A stretch of 64,000 nt of DNA, taken from the NCBI RefSeq assembly GCF_024662015.1, contig NZ_CP102480.1:902501-966500 (forward strand), in the 5' to 3' direction. This document shows, piece by piece, positions 1-9,649 of this stretch; position 1 is the first letter of the stretch, and the number at the start of each line of letters is the position of its first letter. The DNA comes from Nisaea acidiphila (GTDB taxonomy: Bacteria; Pseudomonadota; Alphaproteobacteria; Thalassobaculales; Thalassobaculaceae). The notes beneath the pieces are model-generated. The model was not told the DNA's origin. It saw only the letters and a list, made by a program, of their open reading frames with translations, and did no database searches. The position numbers were made by a program, and so were the translations under genes.

Positions 1-97
1 CTGCCGCATCGAAGCGCCGTCTCTGCTCGTCGCGATATTGCTCAAGTTGCTCGACCGACTCGATGCCGACGCAAAGTTTAACCAGATTGAGTGGCAT
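1..97 (-). CDS. DUF1489 family protein, N-terminal fragment
   Basis: The first 32 codons of a gene that leaves the window at its left edge. They begin MPLNLVKLCVGIESVEQLEQ, which matches my memory of the start of the DUF1489 family, small alphaproteobacterial proteins of unknown function. It begins only 19 bp after the stop of the SLC13 transporter gene on the same strand, so it is probably the last visible member of the same transcript. The call rests on the N-terminus alone because the rest of the protein is outside the window. Confidence 0.6.
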   Translation of the reverse strand, partial: MPLNLVKLCVGIESVEQLEQYRDEQRRRFDAA

Positions 98-116
98 GCT
101 GCGATCCGCCGCCTCT

Positions 117-1511
117 CTAGCCGAACATGCCAAGCATCCACCACCAGATGAAATCCAGAGGCAGGATGACGAGGAACGAAAGCAGCGCGAGCGCAAGACA
201 GGCCCGCGCACCGGAGGCGAGCGGCACGTTGCCGAGCTGCATCCCGATAACGAAAGGCGGAACCTGATAGGGCATGATCACGGTCGAGAAGCCAACGACG
301 ATCAGGTTCATGACCTGAAAGAGCGGAAAGCCGCTCGCAGCGGAGAGTTCACTCGCGAGCGGCGCCAGCACCGCCGGCACGGCCGGCATGGTGGAGATCA
401 TGCCGAGGAAGGTGCCTAACCCGGCGATCACGGCAAAGGCCTCGGCGGGGTTTCCGGGTTCAAGTCCCTCGGCGGCGATGAGCTCGGCACCGACCCAGGT
501 ACCGAGACCGGACTGCGCGACCAGCGCCCCGACCGCGAGAATACCCGCGATATAGATCAGCGGATTGAACGAGATCTTCTGTCGATAGACATCGGGAGAA
601 ACCAGACCCGCGCCGGGCAACAGACAGACAATGCCGATCCCGAGAGAAATCCATGCCGGCGAGATTCCGTGCACCGCATCGGTCGCCCAGAGAACCAGCG
701 CAATGGCAAGATAGAGCGCCATCTTCTTCTCGGAGAGGGTCATCCCAGCCCAGGTCGGCCCCGTCTCTTCCACCTCGTCCGCCTTCGGCTCGGCCGCTTC
801 CCCGAACATCCAGGTGAGCAGCAGCGCGATCATCACCGCCTTGACGGCGCCGAGCACGGGAAAATGCAGCAGCAGATAGTCGAAATAACGGATCACCACA
901 CCGTGCGAGGTTTCGGCCGCGCCAACCAGGACATTGTTCGGGACATTGGAAGGAAGCACGCCGACGGAGCAGAGATAGGAGCTCAGGATCATCGCAAGGA
1001 CCATGCCCTGCCGCCCCTTGCTGCCGTCGGCATACCCCAGCCGGTCCGCGAGGGCGAGAATGATCGGCATCAGCAGGACGATGCGCGACAGCGTCGAGGG
1101 CATGAGGAAGATCAGGACCACAGAGACCGTGACGATGCCGGCAATGACCGCACCGTAGCCGCCCGAAATCCGCGCCGTGATCGCCCGCGCGAGCCGCTTG
1201 CCGAGTCCGGTGACGTCGACTGCGGCGCCGATGATCAGGCCGCCGAAGACCAGCCAGAAGGCGCCCGAAGCGAATCCGGAAAACACCGTCGCGGGCGGCG
1301 CGATGGCGAAGACCATGGCGAGGAAGAAAAGCAGCATCGCCACCAGATGCTCGGCGATCGCCCCGGTCGCCCAGAGCCCGATGCAGAGCACCACCAGAGC
1401 GCCCGCCGGCGCCGCTCCGGGCGGCATGCCTTCCGGCGGCAGGAAGGCGAGCCAGGCGCCGATGGCCAAAACCGGCAACAGGATCAGGTGACGGGGCGCG
1501 AAACTCTGCAT
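117..1511 (-). CDS. SLC13/DASS family permease
   Basis: A 464-residue, very hydrophobic inner-membrane protein with about a dozen predicted membrane segments and a short charged loop in the middle (EEVEE-type, around residue 245). Length and layout fit the divalent anion:sodium symporter (SLC13/DASS) family, which takes up di- and tricarboxylates or sulfate. The paired serine/asparagine-rich helices near LPSNVPNN and the matching C-terminal repeat near STMPAVPAVLAP are consistent with the two-fold repeat of the family. The substrate cannot be read from sequence. It lies 73 bp downstream of the carboxylase subunit gene at the end of the leucine operon, which suggests but does not prove import of an organic acid. 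Confidence 0.75.
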   Translation of the reverse strand: MQSFAPRHLILLPVLAIGAWLAFLPPEGMPPGAAPAGALVVLCIGLWATGAIAEHLVAMLLFFLAMVFAIAPPATVFSGFASGAFWLVFGGLIIGAAVDVTGLGKRLARAITARISGGYGAVIAGIVTVSVVLIFLMPSTLSRIVLLMPIILALADRLGYADGSKGRQGMVLAMILSSYLCSVGVLPSNVPNNVLVGAAETSHGVVIRYFDYLLLHFPVLGAVKAVMIALLLTWMFGEAAEPKADEVEETGPTWAGMTLSEKKMALYLAIALVLWATDAVHGISPAWISLGIGIVCLLPGAGLVSPDVYRQKISFNPLIYIAGILAVGALVAQSGLGTWVGAELIAAEGLEPGNPAEAFAVIAGLGTFLGMISTMPAVPAVLAPLASELSAASGFPLFQVMNLIVVGFSTVIMPYQVPPFVIGMQLGNVPLASGARACLALALLSFLVILPLDFIWWWMLGMFG

Positions 1512-1584
1512 CTTCGGGATCTATCCAACTCTTTCGGACGGGACAATTCGGAACCGGACAGGTGCCCGGCCCCGTGCCGGCGGC

Positions 1585-3603
1585 TCAGCCCCCGCCGGCT
1601 TTCTCGAAGAGAAGCAGGTCCGCCCCCTCCTCGACCTGATCGCCGGCCGCAAAATGAAGCGCGGCCACCACACCGTCCTCCGGCGCGCGAATCACATGCT
1701 CCATCTTCATCGCCTCCAGCAACATCAGCGGATCGCCTTTGGACACTTCCGCGCCCGCAGCAACCTGCACCGCGATGAGCTTTCCTGGCATCGGTGCCGT
1801 GACATGGCCGGAATCCTCGCCCGCATCCGCACCGGAGGCCAGTGCGGATTTCAGATGATAGCGATGCGCCGCCCCACCCGAAAAGAGTGTCACACCATCA
1901 CCGCCCGCGCGTAATTCGCCTTCGAACGTGACCCCATCGATCCGGACCGCGTAGCCTCCTTGTGCGGAGGGAAGAATCGTCACCAGCGCCGCATCGCCGT
2001 CATTCTCGAACAGGTATCCGGCGGCCACGATGCGGTAGGCGCGCTCGATCTCCTCACCGTCCCGCAGGAGTGTGATCCGGTGCAGCGGGGAATCGTTGAG
2101 GCGCCAGCCGTGCGCCAGCGCCCAGGGGGAGAAGGGATCACGGCTATGGCGGGCCATTTCGGCGGCCGCCACCCTCTGCGCCTCCATCGCGGCCGCGGCC
2201 GCGATCCGATGCAATCTCTCCTCGTCGCGCGGCGGCGCGGCGAGATCCGCGCCGTGGCGCTCGATGAATCGGGTGTCGAGTTCACCCGCGGCGAAAGCCG
2301 GATGGTCGACGATCCGCTTCAGGTAGGCGACATTGTTCGCGAGCCCGGCGATCCGGGTCTCTTCGAGGGCGCGCGAGAGCTTCCGCAGGGCCTCGGTCCG
2401 GTCCCGCCCGTGGGCGATCAGCTTGGCGATCATCGGATCGTAGTGAACGGTCACGGCATCGCCTTCCACAACGCCGCTATCGACACGAATGCCGTCCTCT
2501 TCCGCCGGGAAGGCCAGCCGCGTCAGGTGCCCGGTCTGGGGCAGGAAATCCCGTGCCGGATCCTCGGCATAGATCCGCACCTCGACCGCATGGCCGTTCG
2601 GACGAATCTCTCCCTGCGAAAGCGGCAGGACATGGCCCTCTGCCACCCGTAGCTGCCATGCGACGAGATCCTGACCAGTGATCATTTCCGTGACAGGATG
2701 CTCGACCTGGAGACGGGTGTTCATCTCCATGAAATAGAAACTGCCGTCCTCGTCCATGATGAACTCGACCGTGCCGGCGCCGACATAGTCGATCGCTTTC
2801 GCCGCGTTCACGGCGGCCTCCGCCATGGCGCTCCTGATTTCCTCGGCGAGTCCCGGCGCCGGCGCCTCCTCCACGACCTTCTGGTGGCGGCGCTGCACCG
2901 AGCAGTCCCGCTCGAAAAGATGCACGACATTGCCGTGCCGGTCCGCGAACACCTGCACTTCCACATGACGCGGGCGGGTCAGGTATTTTTCGATCAGCAT
3001 GCGATCGTCGCCGAAAGCCGCCTTGGCCTCGCGCTTCGCGGCGGCAATCTCCGCTTCCAGATCCGGCTCCGATTCGACGACGCGCATGCCTTTGCCGCCG
3101 CCGCCGGCACTTGCCTTCAGCAAGACGGGAAAGCCGATCGCGAGGGCTTCTTTTTTCAGGATGCCTATATCCTGTTCGCCGCCATGATAGCCGGGCACCA
3201 AAGGCACGGCGGCCCTCGCCATGATCTCCTTCGCCGCCGCCTTCGAACCCATCGCCTCGATCGCCGGAACATCCGGTCCGACGAAAACGATCCCCGCCTC
3301 GGCGCAGGCTTTCGCGAAGCCCGCATTCTCTGAGAGGAAGCCGTAACCCGGATGAATGGCGTCGGCTCCCGCAAACCTCGCGGTTTCGATCAGGCGCGGA
3401 ATGTCGAGATAGGATTTCGCCGCTTCCGCCGGCCCAATCGGATAAGCGGCATCAACTGCGGCAACATGCTGCGCCGACGCGTCCGCCTCGGAATAGACGG
3501 CGACGGTACGGATCCCCATGGCTTTCGCCGTCCGAGCGATACGGCAGGCTATCTCGCCCCGGTTGGCGATCAGGAGGGTGCGGATGGTCCGGATGCCGCT
3601 CAT
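1585..3603 (-). CDS. liuD: Methylcrotonyl-CoA carboxylase, biotin carboxylase/biotin carrier subunit
   Basis: A 672-residue biotin-dependent carboxylase subunit. It starts with the biotin carboxylase N-domain (LLIANRGEIACRI). The ATP-grasp glycine loop KASAGGGGKGMRVV is at 163-176, and the domain continues through the EMNTRLQVEHPVTE catalytic segment. The C-terminal biotinyl domain carries EAMKMEH with the biotin-accepting lysine at about 633. Acetyl-, propionyl- and methylcrotonyl-CoA carboxylase alpha chains look alike. The neighbours (matching beta chain, methylglutaconyl-CoA hydratase, isovaleryl-CoA dehydrogenase) identify this one as the leucine-pathway enzyme that carboxylates 3-methylcrotonyl-CoA. 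Its ATG overlaps the stop of the upstream hydratase gene by 4 bp, indicating translational coupling. Confidence 0.93.
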   Translation of the reverse strand: MSGIRTIRTLLIANRGEIACRIARTAKAMGIRTVAVYSEADASAQHVAAVDAAYPIGPAEAAKSYLDIPRLIETARFAGADAIHPGYGFLSENAGFAKACAEAGIVFVGPDVPAIEAMGSKAAAKEIMARAAVPLVPGYHGGEQDIGILKKEALAIGFPVLLKASAGGGGKGMRVVESEPDLEAEIAAAKREAKAAFGDDRMLIEKYLTRPRHVEVQVFADRHGNVVHLFERDCSVQRRHQKVVEEAPAPGLAEEIRSAMAEAAVNAAKAIDYVGAGTVEFIMDEDGSFYFMEMNTRLQVEHPVTEMITGQDLVAWQLRVAEGHVLPLSQGEIRPNGHAVEVRIYAEDPARDFLPQTGHLTRLAFPAEEDGIRVDSGVVEGDAVTVHYDPMIAKLIAHGRDRTEALRKLSRALEETRIAGLANNVAYLKRIVDHPAFAAGELDTRFIERHGADLAAPPRDEERLHRIAAAAAMEAQRVAAAEMARHSRDPFSPWALAHGWRLNDSPLHRITLLRDGEEIERAYRIVAAGYLFENDGDAALVTILPSAQGGYAVRIDGVTFEGELRAGGDGVTLFSGGAAHRYHLKSALASGADAGEDSGHVTAPMPGKLIAVQVAAGAEVSKGDPLMLLEAMKMEHVIRAPEDGVVAALHFAAGDQVEEGADLLLFEKAGGG

Positions 3604-4409
3604 CGGGAAATCCAGTTCGGCTTGCGTTTCTCGAGAAAGGCGGCGAGGCCCTCGCGGCCTTCCGGCGATGCCCGCTGGTGAGCGATTCGCTGTGCCGCCT
3701 CACGGCGCGTGGTATCATCCACTTGGCGTCCGGCAATCTCCCGGAGCAGCGCTTTCGAGGCGCGGACAGCATCAGGGCCGGATTTCATGATCTCGCCGAC
3801 TATTTTCGCAACCGCTCCGTCCAGTTCCTCCTGCGGATGGACCGCGTGAACAATTCCGATACGCTGCGCCTCGGCCGCCCCGATCCGCTCGCCGGTCTGG
3901 AACCAGCGATGTGCCTCGCGCACACCGATCGCCTGGATCACATACGGACTGATCACACCCGGAATGATCCCGAGCCGGACTTCGGAAAGAGCGAAGCTCG
4001 CGCTTTCCGAAGCCACAGCAATATCGCAACAGGTGCAAAGTCCGAAGCCGCCGCCCATGGCGGTTCCGTTCACCTTGGCGACAGTGGTCATCGGCAGGTT
4101 GTAGAGCGCGTCCATCATGTTCGAGAAGCGCATCGCATCCTCGAAATTGTCGTGCTCGCTATGGTCTGCCGCCCGCCTCATCCAGTTGAGGTCCCCGCCG
4201 GCCGAGAAGCTGGTCCCGCTGCCGGTCAGGATCAGCACGCGGACGTCGTCGCGCCCGGCCATGGCGCGGAACAGCACGTGCAGGTCTTTGATCAGGATCT
4301 CGTCGAAGGCATTGTGGATTTCGGGCCGGCTCAGCGTGACGGTGACGATGCCCGCCGCGTCCTCCACAAGGAGGCTTTCCGGCCGTTCCAATCGGTACTG
4401 GGTCTGCAT
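3600..4409 (-). CDS. liuC: Enoyl-CoA hydratase family, probable methylglutaconyl-CoA hydratase
   Basis: A 269-residue crotonase-fold protein. The oxyanion-hole segment SFSAGGDLNWM (around 68-78) and the second glycine motif NGTAMGGGFGLC are intact. The acidic catalytic segment SEVRLGIIPGVISPYV has the pattern found in methylglutaconyl-CoA hydratases. In leucine breakdown it would hydrate 3-methylglutaconyl-CoA to HMG-CoA. It sits between the two methylcrotonyl-CoA carboxylase genes, 4 bp after the beta chain and overlapping the alpha chain by 4 bp. This is the usual liu order and the main reason for preferring this substrate over other enoyl-CoAs. Confidence 0.9.
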   Translation of the reverse strand: MQTQYRLERPESLLVEDAAGIVTVTLSRPEIHNAFDEILIKDLHVLFRAMAGRDDVRVLILTGSGTSFSAGGDLNWMRRAADHSEHDNFEDAMRFSNMMDALYNLPMTTVAKVNGTAMGGGFGLCTCCDIAVASESASFALSEVRLGIIPGVISPYVIQAIGVREAHRWFQTGERIGAAEAQRIGIVHAVHPQEELDGAVAKIVGEIMKSGPDAVRASKALLREIAGRQVDDTTRREAAQRIAHQRASPEGREGLAAFLEKRKPNWISR

Positions 4410-4413
4410 GGAC

Positions 4414-6021
4414 CTACATCCTGAAGATGCCGAACTTCGTCGGCTCGATCTCGCGGTTCAGCGAGGCTGAAATGGAAAGGCCGAGCACGGTGCGGGTATC
4501 GGCGGGGTCGATGATGCCGTCGTCCCAGAGCCGGGCACTCGCGTAGTAGGGATGCCCCTGGCTCTCATACTGCTCGCGGATTGGAGCCTTGAAGGCCTCT
4601 TCCTCGTCTTCCGGCCAGCCCTCACCCTTGGCCTCAAGACCGTCCCGGCGCACCTGGGCGAGAACGTTCGCCGCCTGCTCGCCGCCCATGACGGAGATCC
4701 GGGCGTTGGGCCACATGTAAAGCATGCGCGGACTGTAGGCCCGGCCGCACATGCCGTAGTTCCCGGCTCCGAAGGAGCCTCCGATGATCACTGTAAATTT
4801 CGGCACCTTTGCCGAGGCGACCGCGGTCACCAGCTTGGCGCCGTCCTTGGCGATGCCGCCGGCCTCGTATTTCCGCCCGACCATGAAGCCGGTGATGTTC
4901 TGCAGGAAGACGAGCGGAATGCCACGCTGGCAGCAGAGTTCGACGAAATGCGCCCCCTTCAGGGAGGATTCCGAGAACAGGATCCCGTTGTTGGCGACGA
5001 TGCCGACAGGATAGCCCCAAAGATGCGCGAAGCCGGTTACCAGCGTGGTGCCATAGAGCGGTTTGAACTCGTCGAACTCGGAGCCGTCGACGATCCGGGC
5101 GATGATCTCGCGCACGTCGAACGGCTTGCGGCTGTCCTCCGAGACGACGCCATAGATCTCTTCCGCATCGTAGAGCGGCTCAACCGGCTCGCGGATGGCG
5201 ACATTCGGATTCTTCACCCGGTTCAGATTTCCGACGATCCGCCGGGCGATGCCGAGCGCATGGGTATCGTCATTGGCGATATGGTCGGTCACGCCGGAGA
5301 CGCGGGAATGCACGTCCGCACCGCCGAGATCCTCCGCGCTCACCACCTCGCCGGTCGCCGCCTTAACCAACGGCGGGCCGCCGAGGAAGATCGTGCCCTG
5401 CTCCTTCACGATGATGCTTTCGTCCGACATGGCCGGGACATAGGCACCGCCCGCCGTGCAGGAGCCCATCACCACCGCGATCTGCGGAATGCCGTCCGCC
5501 GACATGTTGGCCTGGTTGTAGAAGATGCGGCCGAAATGGTCGCGGTCCGGAAAGACCTCGTCCTGCGCCGGCAGGAAGGCACCGCCGGAATCGACCAGAT
5601 AGATACAGGGCAATCGGTTCTGCCAGGCGATCTCCTGGGCCCGGAGATGCTTCTTCACCGTCATCGGGAAATAAGTGCCGCCCTTCACCGTCGCATCGTT
5701 GGCGACGATCATGACCTCCTGCCCCATGACCCGGCCGATGCCGGTGAGGATCCCCGCCGATGCGATATCGCCGGAATACATGCCATGCGCCGCGAGCTGG
5801 GAGAGTTCGAGCCAAGGCGCGCCGGGGTCGAGCAGGGTCCGGACACGTTCGCGCGGCAGCAGCTTGCCGCGCGCGACGTGACGGTCACGGCTCCGCATAC
5901 CGCCGCCTTCCTTGGCGACGGCGACCTGGGCCTGAAGATCCGCAACAAGCCCCCGCATGTGTTCGGCGTTACGCCGGAAAGTCTCGTCCCGGCTGTTGAG
6001 CGCCGTCGTGAGAACACTCAT
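4414..6021 (-). CDS. liuB: Methylcrotonyl-CoA carboxylase, carboxyltransferase subunit
   Basis: A 535-residue acyl-CoA carboxyltransferase beta chain with two crotonase-like halves. The N-terminal half contains [17 protein letters not shown] and the glycine-rich [16 protein letters not shown]. The C-terminal half contains the NITGFMVG and [16 protein letters not shown] motifs that bind the CoA ester and carboxybiotin. I start it at the internal ATG reading [15 protein letters not shown], the family's usual start, although the frame is open 44 codons further upstream. It works with the alpha chain two genes downstream to carboxylate 3-methylcrotonyl-CoA. Spacing is 13 bp from the upstream isomerase gene and 4 bp to the hydratase. 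Confidence 0.93.
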   Translation of the reverse strand: MSVLTTALNSRDETFRRNAEHMRGLVADLQAQVAVAKEGGGMRSRDRHVARGKLLPRERVRTLLDPGAPWLELSQLAAHGMYSGDIASAGILTGIGRVMGQEVMIVANDATVKGGTYFPMTVKKHLRAQEIAWQNRLPCIYLVDSGGAFLPAQDEVFPDRDHFGRIFYNQANMSADGIPQIAVVMGSCTAGGAYVPAMSDESIIVKEQGTIFLGGPPLVKAATGEVVSAEDLGGADVHSRVSGVTDHIANDDTHALGIARRIVGNLNRVKNPNVAIREPVEPLYDAEEIYGVVSEDSRKPFDVREIIARIVDGSEFDEFKPLYGTTLVTGFAHLWGYPVGIVANNGILFSESSLKGAHFVELCCQRGIPLVFLQNITGFMVGRKYEAGGIAKDGAKLVTAVASAKVPKFTVIIGGSFGAGNYGMCGRAYSPRMLYMWPNARISVMGGEQAANVLAQVRRDGLEAKGEGWPEDEEEAFKAPIREQYESQGHPYYASARLWDDGIIDPADTRTVLGLSISASLNREIEPTKFGIFRM

Positions 6022-6034
6022 TGAAATTCGCCTC

Positions 6035-6655
6035 TTACCAGCCGCCGGTGCTGAGCCAGCGCTCGATATGGTCGATCCGATCGGCGCCCCAGAACGGCTC
6101 ACCGTCGACGATGAAATAAGGCGCGCCGCAGACGCCGGCCTCGATCGAGGCATCCACCTCGGTCTTCAGCTTCTCCTTCACGGCCGGATCGTTCAGCGCC
6201 GCCTTCAGTTCCTCAGGATCGACGCCGTTTGCGGCGGCGATCTCGATCACCGCCTCGGCGCTGTTGATGGCCTTTTTCTCCTGAAAGGCCGCATTGAACA
6301 GCGCCAGCGCGACCTTCTGCGCCAGGGCCTCGTCCTTTGATTTCAGCCACCAGACGGCACGCGCCGCGGCGACGGAAAGGAAGGGGAAGCTGTCGGGAAA
6401 CTGCATCGGCACCCCGAACATCCGCGCGCAGCGATCGAGATCGCGGCGGGCATAAGCGCCTTTCAGCGGCTGATCCATCAACGGCTTGTTGCCGTTCATC
6501 TTGAAGACGGCACCGAGCAGGGTCGGCCGCCAATCGACCTCGCGGCCGTAGAGCTTGGCCACGTCGTTGATCTTGTGCGCGGCCAGATAGGCGAAGGGCG
6601 AGGAAAAGTCGAAGTAGAAGAGGATCGGATCGCCGCCCGTGTCACTCCCGGTCAT
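6035..6655 (-). CDS. 2-hydroxychromene-2-carboxylate isomerase-like (DsbA/kappa-GST fold) protein
   Basis: A 206-residue thioredoxin/DsbA-fold protein of the HCCA isomerase/kappa glutathione-transferase group. The N-terminus reads [13 protein letters not shown], where the serine after the first strand is the residue that contacts glutathione in this family. There is no CxxC, so it is not a disulfide oxidoreductase. The C-terminal part has [19 protein letters not shown], the cis-proline loop and family-typical end. Members of this group occur in many alphaproteobacterial acyl-CoA catabolic operons without an assigned step, and here it is 13 bp upstream of the carboxylase beta chain. I cannot say what it isomerises; a role in naphthalene breakdown is unlikely in this context. 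Confidence 0.8.
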   Translation of the reverse strand: MTGSDTGGDPILFYFDFSSPFAYLAAHKINDVAKLYGREVDWRPTLLGAVFKMNGNKPLMDQPLKGAYARRDLDRCARMFGVPMQFPDSFPFLSVAAARAVWWLKSKDEALAQKVALALFNAAFQEKKAINSAEAVIEIAAANGVDPEELKAALNDPAVKEKLKTEVDASIEAGVCGAPYFIVDGEPFWGADRIDHIERWLSTGGW

Positions 6656-6682
6656 GGTTTCGCTCCCTTGTATGCGTGCCGC

Positions 6683-7357
6683 CTACCAGGGCAGCCCGGT
6701 TCCGTCGTAGTTGAAGAAACGCCCGTTGTCGGAGGGCTTGAGATTGTCGATCACCGATTTGATCCCGGCCGCGCTCTCCGTCGCCAGGACAGGGGCAGAA
6801 GGACCGCCCATATCGGTGCGGACGTGTCCCGGATGGAACATGACCGCCGTGACTCCTTTCGGCGCGAACTCAAGCGAGAGACACTTTACCGCCATGTTCA
6901 GGGCCGTCTTGGAGGACCGGTACATGTAGGACCCGCCGGTACATTCGGCGACCGAACCCATTTTCGAGCTGATATAGGCCATCTGCTTGCGCTCGCCCGC
7001 GAGCACGTTCGCCATCAGCGCCTCGGAAACCCGCATGGGCCCGAACACATTGGCGTCCATTGTCTCCGCCCAGTTGCCGTAATCGATCTCGGAGAGAGTG
7101 GAGCCCCGGTGATTGATGCCTGCATTGTTCAGCACCACATCAATTGGCCGGTCCCCAAGCTGCTCCGCGAGAGCGGCAACGCTCGCCGGATCGGTGACGT
7201 CGAGAGCGACAATCTCGACACCGCCGACCGCTTTCAGATCCGTCGCGTTCTCCGGTTTCCGGCAGGTGCCGATGACGTTCCAGCCGTCCGCGGCGTAGGC
7301 GCGGGCGAGCTCGAGACCGATCCCGCGATTGGCTCCGGTGATGAGAACTGTCGGCAT
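6683..7357 (-). CDS. Short-chain dehydrogenase/reductase
   Basis: A 224-residue classical SDR. The nucleotide-binding motif TGANRGIG is at 7-14, the NNAG motif at 77-80, the catalytic serine near 130-131 (YISSKMGS), and YRSSK at 146-150 supplies Tyr146 and Lys150. The protein resembles the carbonyl-reductase/C-factor-like SDR group. It lacks the C-terminal extension of many family members. It lies in the leucine operon, 27 bp before the isomerase-like gene and 10 bp after the RidA gene. The substrate is unknown; co-transcription suggests a side reaction of branched acyl or keto acid metabolism. Confidence 0.85.
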   Translation of the reverse strand: MPTVLITGANRGIGLELARAYAADGWNVIGTCRKPENATDLKAVGGVEIVALDVTDPASVAALAEQLGDRPIDVVLNNAGINHRGSTLSEIDYGNWAETMDANVFGPMRVSEALMANVLAGERKQMAYISSKMGSVAECTGGSYMYRSSKTALNMAVKCLSLEFAPKGVTAVMFHPGHVRTDMGGPSAPVLATESAAGIKSVIDNLKPSDNGRFFNYDGTGLPW

Positions 7358-7367
7358 GGAAATCTCC

Positions 7368-7772
7368 TCAGCGTTCGTTGCCCTGCGGGCGATGGACCGT
7401 CTTTGCCGTCACTTCGACCTCGACCCGCATCTGTTCCTCCGCGAGGTCGCAGATGATCGTGGTGTTGGCCGGCCGCGCGGCGTCGCAATACTTTTTGATG
7501 ATCGGCTTGATCCGGTCGAACTCTTCTCGGCTTGCCACGAAGATCCGAACCCGGAGCATGTTCTCGAGGTTGCTGTGCGCCTGGACGAGCGCTCGCTGGA
7601 TATTATGAAAGCAGAGTTCGGCCTGTTCCTCGACACTATCGGGGAAGCTCATGGTTTCGGGATTGAAGCCGGTCGTCCCCGAGACATAGACCATGTCGCC
7701 ATCGACGACGGCGCGGGCATAGCCGGCCATCTCCTCGAATGGCGAACCGGAATAGATGCGCTTGCCGATCAT
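7368..7772 (-). CDS. RidA/YjgF/Rid family protein
   Basis: A 134-residue Rid-family protein. The segment VYVSGTTGFNPETM and the C-terminal PANTTIICDLAEEQMRVEVEVTA are typical; RidA proper has an arginine followed by a short acidic end in this position, where Arg in the MRVEVEVTA strand fits. Canonical RidA hydrolyses reactive enamine/imine intermediates released by PLP enzymes, and other Rid subfamilies have different substrates. I chose the ATG reading MIGKRIYSG because GGAGG lies six bases upstream; an earlier in-frame ATG adds eight residues without a ribosome binding site. The gene is 27 bp after tag in the leucine operon. A trimeric cytosolic protein is expected. Confidence 0.85.
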   Translation of the reverse strand: MIGKRIYSGSPFEEMAGYARAVVDGDMVYVSGTTGFNPETMSFPDSVEEQAELCFHNIQRALVQAHSNLENMLRVRIFVASREEFDRIKPIIKKYCDAARPANTTIICDLAEEQMRVEVEVTAKTVHRPQGNER

Positions 7773-7799
7773 GTGTCCTCCCCGACGGTGCGGCACAGG

Positions 7800-8411
7800 C
7801 TACCGTCTCTCTCCGACCGTTACGTGACAACCCTCGACATGGTCATCGACCATGCCCATCGCCTGCATGAATGCATAGCAGGTCGTCGGCCCGACAAAGC
7901 TCCAGCCGCGCTTCTTCAGATCTTTCGAAAGTGCCGTCGATTCCGGTGTCACCGCCATCTGCCGGAGCGTCGGATAGTCGAGCCTCTCCGGCCCCCGGTG
8001 TTCTGCCCGGAACTGCCAGACATAGTCGGAAAGCGAGCCCTCCTTCTCGATCAGCTCGATTGCCCGGCGTGCATTGTTGATGGTGGAGACGATCTTGCCG
8101 CGATGACGGATAATCCCCGCATCCTTCACGCAGCGTTCGATATCGGCTTCCCCGAACGAGGCCACCTTTGCGATTTCGAAATTGGCGAAAGCGGCGCGAA
8201 AGTTCTCCCGCTTGCGGAGGATCGTCAGCCAGGAGAGACCGGATTGGAAGCCTTCGAGACAGATCTTCTCGAACAGCGTCCGGTCGTCGCGCACCCGCTG
8301 GCCCCACTCGGTATCGTGGTAGTGACGATAGAGATCGTCCCCAGCGCACCACCAGCAACGCGGTTTGCCGTCCGCCTCGATGACGAGGCCGTTATCGTGT
8401 TCGATGGCCAA
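7800..8411 (-). CDS. tag: DNA-3-methyladenine glycosylase I
   Basis: A 203-residue Tag family glycosylase, which excises 3-methyladenine from alkylated DNA. The N-terminal KPRCWWC and C-terminal DDHVEGCH supply the Cys and His residues that form the family's zinc snap. The middle HDTEWGQRVRDD and EGFQSGLSWLTILRKR hold the base-recognition glutamate and tryptophans. A stand-alone repair gene is an unexpected passenger in a leucine catabolic operon, but spacing is tight (13 bp after isovaleryl-CoA dehydrogenase, 27 bp before ridA) and all genes point the same way, so co-transcription is likely. Confidence 0.93.
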   Translation of the reverse strand: MAIEHDNGLVIEADGKPRCWWCAGDDLYRHYHDTEWGQRVRDDRTLFEKICLEGFQSGLSWLTILRKRENFRAAFANFEIAKVASFGEADIERCVKDAGIIRHRGKIVSTINNARRAIELIEKEGSLSDYVWQFRAEHRGPERLDYPTLRQMAVTPESTALSKDLKKRGWSFVGPTTCYAFMQAMGMVDDHVEGCHVTVGERR

Positions 8412-8424
8412 TTGGCCCTCCCCG

Positions 8425-9597
8425 TCAGGCGGTTTCCTTGAACAGTTCGCGCCCGATCAGCATGCGGCGGATCTCGCTGGTCCCGGCGCCGATCTCGTAG
8501 AGCTTGGCGTCGCGCAACAGGCGGCCGGTCGCGGTCTCGTTGATATAGCCGGTGCCGCCAAGGCACTGGATCGCCTCCAGCGCCATCCAGGTCGCCTTCT
8601 CCGCGGCATAGAGGATCGCGCCGGCCGCGTCCTTGCGGGTGACCTCGCCCCGGTCGCAGGCCTTGGCGACCGCGTAGACATAGGCCTTGGCCGAATTCAT
8701 CGTCACATACATGTCGGCGATCTTGCCCTGCATGAGCTGGAACTCGCCGATCGGTTTGCCGAACTGTTTGCGCTCGTGGAGGTACGGCACGACGATATCC
8801 ATGCAGGCCTGCATGATGCCGAGGGACCCGGCAGCGAGCACCGCGCGCTCGAAATCAAGGCCGCTCATCAGCACCCGCACGCCGCCATTCAGCTTGCCGA
8901 GGACGTTCTCCTCCGGCACCTCGCAATCCTCGAACACCAGCTCGCAGGTGTTCGATCCCCGCATGCCGAGCTTGTCCAGCTTCTGCGCCGTCGAGAACCC
9001 TTTGAAGCCCTTTTCGATCAGGAATGCGGTGATGCCGTGCTGATGCGCGTCGGGATCGGTCTTGGCATAGACCACCAGCGTGTCGGCATCGGGACCGTTG
9101 GTGATCCACATCTTGTTGCCGTTGAGGACGTAGCGGTCGCCCTTCTTCACGGCGCGCAGCTTCATCGAGACGACGTCCGACCCGGCGCCCGGCTCACTCA
9201 TCGCCAGCGCGCCGACATTCTCGCCCGAGATCAGCTTCGGCAGATATTTGCGCTTTTGCTCCTCGGTGCCGTTGATGCGGATCTGGTTCACGCAGAGATT
9301 GGAATGGGCGCCGTAGCTGAGCCCGACCGAGGCCGAGGCCCGACTGATCTCCTCCATGGCGACGGAATGCTCGAGATAGCCCATGCCGGCGCCGCCATAT
9401 TCCTCGCCGACCGTAACGCCGAGCACACCGAGATCGCCCAGCTTCGGCCAGAGATCCATCGGAAACTCGTTTGTCCGGTCGATATCGGCGGCCCGCGGCG
9501 CAATCTCGTCCGCCGAGAAGGATCGCACCGCGTCGCGCAGCATGTCGGCAGTCTCGCCCAGATCGTAATTCAGGGACGGAATGTCGTTCGGGATCAT
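8425..9597 (-). CDS. liuA: Isovaleryl-CoA dehydrogenase
   Basis: A 390-residue FAD-dependent acyl-CoA dehydrogenase that oxidises isovaleryl-CoA to 3-methylcrotonyl-CoA and passes electrons to ETF. The N-terminal helical domain is followed by [11 protein letters not shown] and [11 protein letters not shown] (flavin contacts), and the C-terminal domain ends in [11 protein letters not shown]. The catalytic base is placed at Glu250 in [11 protein letters not shown], the internal position characteristic of isovaleryl-CoA dehydrogenases rather than the later site used by most relatives. The start [14 protein letters not shown] follows GCGGAGGAAA. The frame is open 28 codons further up, but that extension looks non-coding and lacks a good ribosome binding site. 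Confidence 0.94.
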   Translation of the reverse strand: MIPNDIPSLNYDLGETADMLRDAVRSFSADEIAPRAADIDRTNEFPMDLWPKLGDLGVLGVTVGEEYGGAGMGYLEHSVAMEEISRASASVGLSYGAHSNLCVNQIRINGTEEQKRKYLPKLISGENVGALAMSEPGAGSDVVSMKLRAVKKGDRYVLNGNKMWITNGPDADTLVVYAKTDPDAHQHGITAFLIEKGFKGFSTAQKLDKLGMRGSNTCELVFEDCEVPEENVLGKLNGGVRVLMSGLDFERAVLAAGSLGIMQACMDIVVPYLHERKQFGKPIGEFQLMQGKIADMYVTMNSAKAYVYAVAKACDRGEVTRKDAAGAILYAAEKATWMALEAIQCLGGTGYINETATGRLLRDAKLYEIGAGTSEIRRMLIGRELFKETA

Positions 9598-9649
9598 CCT
9601 CTGTTTCCTCCGCTGCGGATCTTTGTCCGCTCCGTAAATATTGTTCCGA